15,097 nucleotides of DNA from contig JALRBF010000021.1 of NCBI GenBank assembly GCA_023262365.1, positions 1 through 15,097 of the forward strand. Reading direction: 5' to 3'. This document shows, in pieces, positions 1 through 6,653 of this stretch (within the stretch, counting starts at the first letter, position 1; every line of letters starts with the position of its first letter). The notes beneath the pieces were generated by a model, which did no database searches, was not told where the DNA came from, and was given only the letters and a program-made list of their open reading frames with translations. Source of the stretch: Burkholderiaceae bacterium. GTDB lineage: Bacteria; Pseudomonadota; Gammaproteobacteria; Burkholderiales; Burkholderiaceae_C. A program made the translations under genes and the position numbers.

Positions 1-241
1 CGTAGTCGGGTTCGGTGATTTGGCTGGCTTGCTGCATGGCGCGGCTGGTGAGGCCGATTTTGTGACCAATCACGCGTTGGCCGCGGGCCAACTTAAGCGC
101 CACCCACGCGCGGCTGATGCGGTAGCCGTCTTCAATGGTCATTTGTGTGTGTTGACGCGAGAAATGCCGCAACTGGGTGCGGCTTTGCTCGGCTTGGTCT
201 AGCTGGTGGGCAAGCGATTGAATGGACGCGTCGTCAAGCAT
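1..241 (-). CDS. hpaH: 2-oxo-hept-3-ene-1,7-dioate hydratase HpaH (partial, N-terminal 80 residues)
   Basis: This is the N-terminal part of the hydratase that adds water to 2-oxohept-3-ene-1,7-dioate in the homoprotocatechuate meta-cleavage pathway, just before the HpaI aldolase step. The ATG is at 241 and the frame stays open to base 1, so the rest of the gene lies outside the window. Visible landmarks match the family as I remember the enterobacterial protein: an early LDQAE stretch (about residues 13-17), TIEDGYRISRAW near 35-46, then GHKIGLTSRAMQQAS (about 59-73) followed by QITEPDY. It starts 9 nt after the hpaF stop. No good Shine-Dalgarno is seen in the C-rich spacer, so translation may depend on coupling to hpaF. 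Family members belong to the fumarylacetoacetate hydrolase/hydratase fold. Confidence is high because both neighbours and sequence agree. Confidence 0.93.
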   Translation of the reverse strand, partial: MLDDASIQSLAHQLDQAEQSRTQLRHFSRQHTQMTIEDGYRISRAWVALKLARGQRVIGHKIGLTSRAMQQASQITEPDY

Positions 242-250
242 GGTGGGGGG

Positions 251-682
251 TTACTGGTTGGCAAACAGGGGGTGAATGTTGCTGTGTTTGTTGTCGTAAG
301 CTTCTTGCCCCACGTCCACTTGCACCGTAATGCCAAGGTAGCGCTTGGCCATGACGCCGGCCATGTGCGCGTGGGTGGTTTGGGCAATCGCGTCACCGGC
401 GCGTTGCTGGGTGGCTAAACTGCGCCCCTCGCCCATGCGCAGGTTGAGGTACATAAAAGCGTAGTCGTCTTGGCCGCTGGCGGCTGCGCCAGCCGCACCG
501 TCGTCGGCCACGGCGTGGTGGGCCGATGGGTAGGCCAACACCCGAATGCCGCCGGTGGGAAACGCCGGCTTGCCGGCATCGTCGGGCACTGTGCGCAGGG
601 TGTGGGCCAGTTGGCGGCATAGGGCGCGCATGTCGGTTTCTGCGTCAAGCTGCCCGGTGTAGGTAACGATGAGATGGGGCAT
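251..682 (-). CDS. hpaF: 5-carboxymethyl-2-hydroxymuconate isomerase HpaF
   Basis: This cytoplasmic isomerase of the tautomerase/CHMI family converts 5-carboxymethyl-2-hydroxymuconate to 5-oxopent-3-ene-1,2,5-tricarboxylate. The 143-residue product starts MPHLIV, so Pro2 becomes the N-terminal catalytic proline after Met removal. GGIR (44-47) and DYAF followed by GEGRSLATQQRAG (about 84-96) are family landmarks, and the C-terminus NIHPLF matches the family ending. The start at 682 is fixed by homology and by an AGGTG element just upstream. The frame is open further upstream to 1120, but that part overlaps hpaD in another frame. The gene lies 13 nt after the hpaD stop and 9 nt before hpaH. It is longer than the roughly 126-residue enterobacterial enzyme because of an Asp/Ala/Gly-rich insertion around residues 58-71. 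Confidence 0.93.
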   Translation of the reverse strand: MPHLIVTYTGQLDAETDMRALCRQLAHTLRTVPDDAGKPAFPTGGIRVLAYPSAHHAVADDGAAGAAASGQDDYAFMYLNLRMGEGRSLATQQRAGDAIAQTTHAHMAGVMAKRYLGITVQVDVGQEAYDNKHSNIHPLFANQ

Positions 683-695
683 GGTGCACCTGCGC

Positions 696-1622
696 CTACA
701 AACGAACCGACACCGGCGTGTAGCCTTGTGCGCTGCTTGCTGTGGGGGCCGGAATCCGCGCCCCGTCTTGGGGGGTAACGGGAAACACGGCGTTGAGTTG
801 CCCGGTGCCTGAGGCGCCAAAGTAGGGCGTGACGATTTCTGCCGGTGCGTCGTAAGCCGACCAGCCCAAGGCGCCCAGCAGCATCGCCGTGTCGTGCATA
901 AAGCCTTCACCGTGGCCCTTGCTGGCGTACTCGGGCAGCATGTCGCAAAACGGTGCCCACTCGGCATGCTGCCACATGCGCAGCACCTCGCGGTCCATGT
1001 GCTCAAGGTAGGGGCTCCAAATTTTGAAGCCAAACTCGGGCGCCAGGCCGTTTTGTGCAAAGCGGTGGCTAAGGCTGCCGCTGGCAAAAAACGCCACGGT
1101 GCCGTCGTAGTGGTCTTCAACGGCGCGGCGCAGGGCCCAGCCCAGTCGGGCGCTGTCGTTGAGGTAATGCGCCATGCACATGGCCGAGACGGAGATGACC
1201 TTGAAGTGCTGATCCGCGTTCATGTAGCGCAGCGGCACCAGTGTGCCGTACTCGGGGTGTAGGCTGGTGCGGTCGTGCGCCAAAGTCTCAACGCCCATGT
1301 CATTGGCAACCTGCGCCAGCAGCCTGCCCAATTCGGGGTTGCCCGGCGACTCAAAGGCCATGTTGGCAATAAAGTGTGGCAACTCGTTGCTGGTGTAGGT
1401 GCCTTTAAAGTGCGCCGCGCAGTTGATGTGGTAGCTGGCATTGACCAACCAATGGGTGTCAAACACCACCAAGGTGTCTACACCTAGGTCGCGGCAGCGC
1501 TGGCCGATGGCGCGATGCCCGTCAATGGCGTCTTGGCGCGAGCCTTGGCGTGGCCCGGGCAACTCAGACAAGTACATGCTGGGCACATGGGTGATTTTGG
1601 CGGCTAGAGCAAGGGTTCCCAT
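696..1622 (-). CDS. hpaD: 3,4-dihydroxyphenylacetate 2,3-dioxygenase HpaD (LigB-type extradiol dioxygenase)
   Basis: This is the ring-cleaving enzyme of the pathway. It opens homoprotocatechuate with O2 to give 5-carboxymethyl-2-hydroxymuconate semialdehyde. The product has 308 residues and closely resembles enterobacterial HpaD as I remember it: ALAAKITHVPSMYLSELPG at 5-23, FDTHWLVNASYHINC at 54-68, SGSLSHRF at 181-188 and GEGFMHDTAMLLG at 238-250. It belongs to the class III (LigB) extradiol family, so the likely Fe(II) ligands are His12, His57 and Glu239. These are assigned by analogy with LigB, not shown here. The frame extends to 1655, but the ATG at 1622 matches the family N-terminus and has GAGAGGT about 7 nt upstream. 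The hpaE stop is 20 nt upstream. The C-terminal tail after NAVFPV (278-282) is about 20 residues longer than in the enterobacterial enzyme. Confidence 0.95.
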   Translation of the reverse strand: MGTLALAAKITHVPSMYLSELPGPRQGSRQDAIDGHRAIGQRCRDLGVDTLVVFDTHWLVNASYHINCAAHFKGTYTSNELPHFIANMAFESPGNPELGRLLAQVANDMGVETLAHDRTSLHPEYGTLVPLRYMNADQHFKVISVSAMCMAHYLNDSARLGWALRRAVEDHYDGTVAFFASGSLSHRFAQNGLAPEFGFKIWSPYLEHMDREVLRMWQHAEWAPFCDMLPEYASKGHGEGFMHDTAMLLGALGWSAYDAPAEIVTPYFGASGTGQLNAVFPVTPQDGARIPAPTASSAQGYTPVSVRL

Positions 1623-1642
1623 ACCGGACCTCTCGAGTGATC

Positions 1643-3115
1643 TTATACGCCCCAATGGGGAATGTGGTGCTGGCCCAGTGAGACGGCGACGTTTTTGGGC
1701 TCCAAAAACACCTCGTAACTCCAGGTGCCGCCCTCGCGGCCGGTGCCGCTGGCTTTGGTGCCGCCAAAGGGTTGGCGCAGGTCACGCACGTTTTGACTGT
1801 TCACAAAGCACATGCCGGCCTCTACGGCGGCGGCCACACGGTGTGCTTTGCCCAGGTTTTCCGTCCACACGTAGCTGGACAAGCCGTAGGCAATGTCGTT
1901 GGCCAGTTCAATGGCGTGTGCTTCGTCACGAAACGGAATCAGGCACGCCACCGGCCCAAAAATTTCGTCTTGGGCAATCTTCATGCGGTTGTCCACGTCG
2001 GCAAACACGGTGGGCCATACGTAGTTGCCCTTGGCTACGTGTGCTGGCAGCGCCGGGGCGTAGCTGGGCTTGTCCATGCCACCGCAAAGCATGGTGGCAC
2101 CCTCTTGGCCACCGAGCTCGATGTAGTGCGTGACTTTGGCCAAGTGCTGCGGTGTGATCATGGGGCCAACGGTGGTGGCTTCGTCTAGCGGGTCGCCCAC
2201 CACAATGCGCTTGGCGCGCTCGGTAAACTTTTGCACGAAGTCGGCGTAGATCGACTGCTGCACCAAGATGCGGCTACCGGCGGTGCAGCGCTCACCGTTG
2301 TTAGAGAAAATCATGAACACCGCGGCATCCAGGGCGCGCTGTTGGTCGGCGTCGTCAAAGACGATGAATGGCGACTTGCCGCCCAGCTCCATGCTGAACT
2401 TTTTTAAGCCAGCCGTTTGTACGATGCGGTTGCCGGTAACGGTGGAGCCGGTAAACGAAATCGCGCGCACGTCAGGGTGCGACACCAGCGGTTCGCCCGT
2501 GGCTTTGCCCGTGCCGTGCACCAAGTTAAGTACCCCCGGTGGTACGCCAGCCTCGAGCGCCAGTTGGCCCAGGCGCGAGGCGGTAAGCGGCGAGAGCTCG
2601 CTCATCTTGAGCACCGCGGTGTTACCAAATGCCAAACAAGGCGCCACTTTCCACGTGGCCGTCATGAACGGCACATTCCACGGCGAAATCAGCGCGCATA
2701 CCCCGACCGGGTGGAACAGCGTGTAGTTGAGGTGCGTGGGGGTGGGGTAGGTGTGCCCGTCGACTCGGGTGCACATTTCGGCAAAGTAGTAAAAGTTGTC
2801 GGCCGCGCGCGGCACCAGTTGCTTGCCGGTTTGGGCAATCACTTGCCCGGTGTCTTGGGTTTCGGTTTGTGCCAACTCGGGCACGTGCTGGGCAATCAGG
2901 TCGCCCAGGCGGCGTATGATTTTGGCGCGTTCGGCGGCAGGTTTGCCCGCCCAATTTGGAAAAGCATCTTTGGCCGCTTGCACGGCTGCGCTCACGTCTT
3001 GTGCGTTGCCCTCAGCCACCTCTGCCAGTGGCTGCTGGGTGGCGGGGTTGATGGTTTCAAAGTAGTTGGCTGCGGCCTTGGATTGGCCATTGATGAGGTG
3101 GTCGATTCGTGTCAT
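1643..3115 (-). CDS. hpaE: 5-carboxymethyl-2-hydroxymuconate semialdehyde dehydrogenase HpaE
   Basis: This NAD-dependent aldehyde dehydrogenase oxidises the HpaD product to 5-carboxymethyl-2-hydroxymuconate. The 490-residue length is typical of the ALDH superfamily. Visible motifs are SPWNVPF with Asn147, Lys170 in VLKMSELS, the nucleotide-binding FTGSTVTG at 221-228, general base Glu243 in MELGGKSP, nucleophile Cys277 in NNGERCTAGSR, and Glu384 in DEIFGPV. The C-terminus HHIPHWGV fits the HpaE subgroup. The ATG at 3115 lies 14 nt after the hpaG2 stop. The spacer is C-rich with no clear Shine-Dalgarno, suggesting coupled translation within the hpa operon. The ALDH assignment is certain. The substrate assignment rests on resemblance and on position between hpaG2 and hpaD. 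Confidence 0.96.
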   Translation of the reverse strand: MTRIDHLINGQSKAAANYFETINPATQQPLAEVAEGNAQDVSAAVQAAKDAFPNWAGKPAAERAKIIRRLGDLIAQHVPELAQTETQDTGQVIAQTGKQLVPRAADNFYYFAEMCTRVDGHTYPTPTHLNYTLFHPVGVCALISPWNVPFMTATWKVAPCLAFGNTAVLKMSELSPLTASRLGQLALEAGVPPGVLNLVHGTGKATGEPLVSHPDVRAISFTGSTVTGNRIVQTAGLKKFSMELGGKSPFIVFDDADQQRALDAAVFMIFSNNGERCTAGSRILVQQSIYADFVQKFTERAKRIVVGDPLDEATTVGPMITPQHLAKVTHYIELGGQEGATMLCGGMDKPSYAPALPAHVAKGNYVWPTVFADVDNRMKIAQDEIFGPVACLIPFRDEAHAIELANDIAYGLSSYVWTENLGKAHRVAAAVEAGMCFVNSQNVRDLRQPFGGTKASGTGREGGTWSYEVFLEPKNVAVSLGQHHIPHWGV

Positions 3116-3129
3116 GGGGTTGGGCGGTG

Positions 3130-3894
3130 TTAGGGGGCAGAGACAACATGGTTAACCAACTCGCCCAGGCCATCGATGGCCGTGACGACTTCGTCGCCCA
3201 CTTGCACCGGCGTCACCCCATCGGGGGTGCCGGTAAGAATCACGTCGCCGGACTGCAGCGTCATGAAGCCGCTGAGGTAGGCGATGAGGTTGGCTACGCT
3301 GTGAATCATGTGGCTGGTGTGGCCTTGTTGCACCACGTGGCCGTTGACTAGGGTACGCAGGCCCAGGTTTTGCGGGTCGGGTATCTCGTTGGCTGGCACC
3401 AGCCATGGACCCAGTGCGGTGGACCGATCGCGATTTTTGACGCGCAAGTTGGGCCGATACCAGTTTTCTAGGTACTCGCGAAACGCGTAGTCGTTGCAGA
3501 TGGTGTAACCCAGCACGTGGGCCAGCGCGTGCTCAGCGGGCACGCGCTGCGTGGTGCGGCCTATTACCACCGCCAGCTCGCATTCGTAGTGCATGTGCGC
3601 CACGTCGGCTGGCTTGGGTGTGTGGCCGCCATGTCCCACCACGCTGTTGGGGCCTTTTAAAAATACCAGTGGCTCGTCTTGCTTGGTGAGCGTGAGTTCG
3701 CCGGCAAGCTCTTTGACGTGGTCGGCGTAGTTCAGGCCCAGCGCCACGATGGTACGCGGCTCAAAGGGCGCCAGCCATTGCACCTTGGCCGCGCCAACCA
3801 CCTCGCCATTGGCTAACTGCAGGTGCTGCGGATGGTCTGCCACGGGGTACGCGGTATGAATCGCCCCGCCGTGAACAACGCGCGCGACCCTCAT
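3130..3894 (-). CDS. hpaG2: HpaG2: OPET decarboxylase / HHDD isomerase, C-terminal-half homologue (FAH family)
   Basis: This is the metal-binding member of the split HpaG pair, which decarboxylates 5-oxopent-3-ene-1,2,5-tricarboxylate and isomerises the resulting hydroxyheptadienedioate. The 254-residue fumarylacetoacetate-hydrolase-family protein has IVALGLNYADH (49-59), EPLVFLKGPNS (74-84), HYECELAVVIG (102-112), ICNDYAFREYLE (132-143) and DVILTGTPDGV (217-227). Likely divalent-metal ligands are Glu104, Glu106 and Asp135. It corresponds to the C-terminal half of the fused enterobacterial HpaG. The ATG at 3894 overlaps the hpaG1 TGA by 4 nt (ATGA), with GGAG about 6 nt upstream, so the two genes are translationally coupled. 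The two halves presumably act as a complex. Confidence 0.93.
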   Translation of the reverse strand: MRVARVVHGGAIHTAYPVADHPQHLQLANGEVVGAAKVQWLAPFEPRTIVALGLNYADHVKELAGELTLTKQDEPLVFLKGPNSVVGHGGHTPKPADVAHMHYECELAVVIGRTTQRVPAEHALAHVLGYTICNDYAFREYLENWYRPNLRVKNRDRSTALGPWLVPANEIPDPQNLGLRTLVNGHVVQQGHTSHMIHSVANLIAYLSGFMTLQSGDVILTGTPDGVTPVQVGDEVVTAIDGLGELVNHVVSAP

Positions 3895-4577
3895 GGCAGC
3901 TCCAGGGTGGTGAGGTAGTGGTTGGTCAAAGGTGGCAGCCCGTCGATTTCAATGCGGCTGCTTTGGCCGGGCTGCACGCACGGCGCGCCGTGCGAGACCC
4001 CCAGCAGCAGCACGTCGCCGGGGTCAAGCGTCATGAATTCGCTCACGTCTGCCAGCAGCTGCGCGGCACCCCGCACCCGCTGGCCGGTGGTGGTTTGGTG
4101 CACCAACGCATCGTCTAACCATACCTTTACCGTGAGTTCGTCGGGGTTTGCAACAGCGGCACGGGGCGTCCACGTGTCGCTCATGCGGCAAAAGCCATCG
4201 CGCGCAATCAGCTTAACCGAGGGGCGGTAGTAAGTGGTGTGGGGTATGCGCAAATCGGCCACGGTGACGTAACCCGCCAAATAATTGAGTGCCTCTGCCG
4301 CCTTGACGCCGCGGGCCACCTGCCCAATGACCAAGCCCAACGAGGCACCCACTTCAATTTGGCTCACGTCGGGGGGAATGGTGACAGCACCGGGGCCGGC
4401 GTGCGTGTTGCGCGGCTTGATGTAAAGCACAGGCGCTTTGGGCGGCGCTTGGTACGGTGCCTGGTGCGCGGCCTCGCCTAAAGCCTCAAGCGCGGGCGGG
4501 TGGTTGAGCATGACGCCGTACACGGTGCCGCCCCAGGTGTGGGGTGGGCTGGAGGTAAGGGCCAAGGGCGGGTGCAT
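3891..4577 (-). CDS. hpaG1: HpaG1: OPET decarboxylase / HHDD isomerase, N-terminal-half homologue (FAH family)
   Basis: First gene of the visible hpa operon. The 228-residue protein resembles the N-terminal half of the fused enterobacterial HpaG: GTVYGVMLNH (17-26), PPKAPVLYIKPRNT (45-58), YYRPSVKLIARDGFC (116-130) and FMTLDPGDVLLLG (181-193). Aligned to HpaG2, the Glu-x-Glu metal motif is replaced by Gly77 and Ser79 (in EVGASLGLVIG), while Asp108 is kept. It may therefore be a non-metal subunit partnering HpaG2, as I recall for the fused protein's N-terminal half. The ATG at 4577 has only a weak TAGGG upstream. An internal ATG (residue 23) would cut into the conserved start. About 120 nt of upstream DNA separates it from the permease gene, so a promoter may lie there, although no convincing -35/-10 pair is seen. 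Confidence 0.9.
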   Translation of the reverse strand: MHPPLALTSSPPHTWGGTVYGVMLNHPPALEALGEAAHQAPYQAPPKAPVLYIKPRNTHAGPGAVTIPPDVSQIEVGASLGLVIGQVARGVKAAEALNYLAGYVTVADLRIPHTTYYRPSVKLIARDGFCRMSDTWTPRAAVANPDELTVKVWLDDALVHQTTTGQRVRGAAQLLADVSEFMTLDPGDVLLLGVSHGAPCVQPGQSSRIEIDGLPPLTNHYLTTLELP

Positions 4578-4699
4578 GCGCCCTATGGTAAGTTATCTGG
4601 GAAAAATTTTCGACCACACCCGGCAACCGTCGGTTCACGCCGCGGTGTGCCTGTGCCTGGGCACGGGTTCATGCGCCGCCGCTGGGGCGCCCGGTGGGG
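4578..4699. other. Intergenic leader upstream of hpaG1
   Basis: This 122-nt gap between the permease stop and hpaG1 is the only sizeable spacer at the head of the hpa operon, so it is the likely place for an hpa promoter. It holds an AT-rich patch with the short palindrome GAAAAATTTTC (4601-4611) and a GTGC/GCAC repeat around 4649-4664. I found no convincing promoter hexamers or Rho-independent terminator on the minus strand. Read-through from the upstream genes is possible. Confidence 0.35.
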
Positions 4700-5458
4700 T
4701 CAGGACATCACCAGCAGCGCCAAGCCAATGCCGCCAAAAATCCACAAAAACATATGTTTGAAGTGATGTTCGGAGAGCCTGCGGTTGAGCTGGTTGCCCA
4801 GCAGCACCCCCAGCCCAACCGGTAGGCAAGCCACCAGCGAGGCCATGCCCAGCTGCACCGTGCCTTGGCCCAGGCCCGCCAGCGACGCCCACATGCCAAG
4901 CGCCGAGACCAGGTAGAGCATGCCCATGGCCCGCAACAGTTCGGATTTGTTTAGCCCCAAGCCGCGCAAATACATCACCCCTGGCACCGAAAAGCACCCA
5001 GTCATGCCGGTGAGTACGGCGTTGGCCGATCCCGCAAGCACCGCCGCACGCCAGTGGGCCAGCCACGGCAAGGTACGGTCCGTAATCAGCAGCGACCACA
5101 GCGAGTAAATCAAAATCACGCCGCCCAGCAAACGCTCATACGGAAACTGAGGCAAGTAAACCAAGGTGGCAATACCCAGCGGAATGGGCAGCAAGGCCGC
5201 CACCAAGAACACCCAAAAATGCCGGGGCAGTTCGCGCGGGTTGCCGTTAATCCAAACCTGCCAGGCGTTGGTAAGCACCGTGGGAATGGCAATCAGCATC
5301 ATGGCCGTTGGAATATCGAGCACCAGCGCGCCCAGCCCAATGCCAATGGTGGGCAGACCAAACCCCACCATGCCTTTGACCAAGCCACCGGCAAAAAATA
5401 TGAGCGCGATGATCGCCAGTGTGTGCGGCTCAAGCATACGCGCGCGCCGTGCATACAC
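4700..5458 (-). CDS. TauE/SafE-family membrane permease (sulfite exporter-like)
   Basis: Integral inner-membrane protein of 252 residues with about eight hydrophobic segments, for example around 13-30, 35-66, 81-102, 109-125, 138-163, 175-197, 204-223 and 236-251. The family signature appears twice as an internal repeat: FFAGGLVKGMVGFGLPTIG near 21-39 and TGMTGCFSVPGVMYLRGLGL near 150-169. TauE/SafE proteins are proposed exporters of sulfite or organosulfur anions, and some act in uptake or efflux of organic acids. The substrate here is unknown. The ATG at 5458 has GGGGT close upstream. The ATG at 5437 (MLEPHTLAI) is equally plausible and would remove a basic seven-residue leader. It lies 32 nt downstream of DUF1501 and about 120 nt upstream of the hpa operon on the same strand, so a transport role for aromatic acids is conceivable but unproven. 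Confidence 0.88.
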   Translation of the reverse strand: MYARRARMLEPHTLAIIALIFFAGGLVKGMVGFGLPTIGIGLGALVLDIPTAMMLIAIPTVLTNAWQVWINGNPRELPRHFWVFLVAALLPIPLGIATLVYLPQFPYERLLGGVILIYSLWSLLITDRTLPWLAHWRAAVLAGSANAVLTGMTGCFSVPGVMYLRGLGLNKSELLRAMGMLYLVSALGMWASLAGLGQGTVQLGMASLVACLPVGLGVLLGNQLNRRLSEHHFKHMFLWIFGGIGLALLVMS

Positions 5459-5490
5459 CCCGTGGGCCGCTGGCCTCGCGCGTGGTGGGG

Positions 5491-6651
5491 TTAGGCCAGG
5501 CCGAGTAAGCCGCGCAAGTGTGGGCTGGAATCATGCGCCATTATCGACCCTTTGATGGTGGCAGGGGCTAGGCCAAAGACTCGCTCTAGCACCTTGGCGT
5601 AAACGGCAGCCACATCGATGGTGGCGGGCAGGTCGCGTTCTTCAAACAGCTGCGCCTTTTTAAGGCCACGCCAGTCGGCATATACCTTGGATTGACCCAC
5701 CAAACCGCCGGCCAAAAAACAGCATGAACCCACGCCGTGGTCGGTGCCGTTGGTGCCGTTCTCGGCGGCTGTGCGACCGAACTCGGTTACCGTGACCAAC
5801 AAACTTTCCTGCCACTTCTCGCCCATACCTTGGGCAAAGGCCGTGACCAGGCGGTTTAAGTCTTTAAGCCGTTGCGCGTGCGCACCCTGTTCGGCACCTT
5901 GTCCGGCGTGCGTGTCAAACCCATTGCGCACATCAATAAGGCCAACCCGAGGACCATCGTCGCGGCGCATTTGCGCCGAGGCCAACTTGGCAAGTCCTTC
6001 GAGCGAGCGGGCATTCATGAACCTCTCTTTGTTCATCGGCCCTTGCCGTCGCGCTAGGTTGTCTCGGGCAATCGAGTCGGCAAATGGCTGCAGCGACTCG
6101 TCGCCGCCCCACAGTTGCTGCAACGACCTTGCGGTGCCCTCGCGAAGCGTGGGCATCCAATTGGGGAACTGCGTTGTCGCGTTGGAATTGCCGCGCAGAA
6201 TTAACGGCATAGGAATCGAGATCGAGACGCCTCCGGCGGTGTTGGCTGCTGTCATGGCTCGGCCGACCCACCCCGAGGCCGACGCGTAGGGCTTGGCAAC
6301 ACCCGATTGCATGATGTCTTGCCCCTCAAAGTGTGAGCGCCCGGTGTACTTGAATCCGGTGCTGTGCACCACGGCCAGTTGGTTGGCGCGCCAAAAGTCG
6401 TGCAGGCCAGTTAAGGTGGGGTGTAGGGCAAAACCATTGTCCAGCGCCAGGTCACTGCGTACCGCGGTGCTGGGCCGGGTTCTCAGGTAGTCGGCGTCGT
6501 CAATGGGTGGCGCTGCGCAAAGGCCGTCCATCCCGCCGCGCAGCAGCACGATCATCAGGCGTCCGTTGGTGTCTTGCGACGACCAGGCCCGCGGTGCAGC
6601 GGCCAGCGCCATGCCCGCTGAGGTGGTTTGCATGAATTGCCGACGATCCAT
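5491..6651 (-). CDS. DUF1501 family protein with Tat-type signal peptide
   Basis: The 386-residue protein starts MDRRQFMQ, a twin-arginine motif followed by a short hydrophobic run (SAGMALAAAP, 11-20) and a likely cleavage region around residues 20-25, so it should be exported folded to the periplasm. DUF1501 landmarks are VLLRGGMDGL (35-44), SHFEGQDIM (106-114), GFDTHAGQ (244-251) and TEFGRTAAENGTNGTDHG (289-306). Many Asp/His residues suggest a metal-dependent hydrolase-like fold, and I recall the family being grouped with the alkaline-phosphatase/sulfatase superfamily. The function is unknown. The start at 6651 is chosen because it puts the Arg pair at residues 3-4 and has GGAG 6 nt upstream. 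A TTG 12 nt further upstream is less likely. Only 2 nt separate it from the DUF1800 stop and its Shine-Dalgarno lies inside that gene's 3' end, so the two are co-expressed. Confidence 0.9.
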   Translation of the reverse strand: MDRRQFMQTTSAGMALAAAPRAWSSQDTNGRLMIVLLRGGMDGLCAAPPIDDADYLRTRPSTAVRSDLALDNGFALHPTLTGLHDFWRANQLAVVHSTGFKYTGRSHFEGQDIMQSGVAKPYASASGWVGRAMTAANTAGGVSISIPMPLILRGNSNATTQFPNWMPTLREGTARSLQQLWGGDESLQPFADSIARDNLARRQGPMNKERFMNARSLEGLAKLASAQMRRDDGPRVGLIDVRNGFDTHAGQGAEQGAHAQRLKDLNRLVTAFAQGMGEKWQESLLVTVTEFGRTAAENGTNGTDHGVGSCCFLAGGLVGQSKVYADWRGLKKAQLFEERDLPATIDVAAVYAKVLERVFGLAPATIKGSIMAHDSSPHLRGLLGLA

Positions 6652-6653
6652 GG

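Noticed and set aside
683..1120. In-frame upstream extension of hpaF, making a 289-residue open frame
   Set aside because: The extra part lies wholly within hpaD in another frame, and the family N-terminal proline start MPHLIV is at 682.
1441..2133. 230-residue plus-strand open frame
   Set aside because: Antisense shadow of hpaE/hpaD, with Arg/Trp/Pro-rich low-plausibility translation.
2417..3133. 238-residue plus-strand open frame
   Set aside because: Antisense of hpaE, whose catalytic residues are intact, and no ribosome site.
4601..4611. Palindrome GAAAAATTTTC upstream of hpaG1 as an operator
   Set aside because: Short, low-complexity AT palindrome. It was noted in the leader entry but is not distinctive enough to call a binding site.
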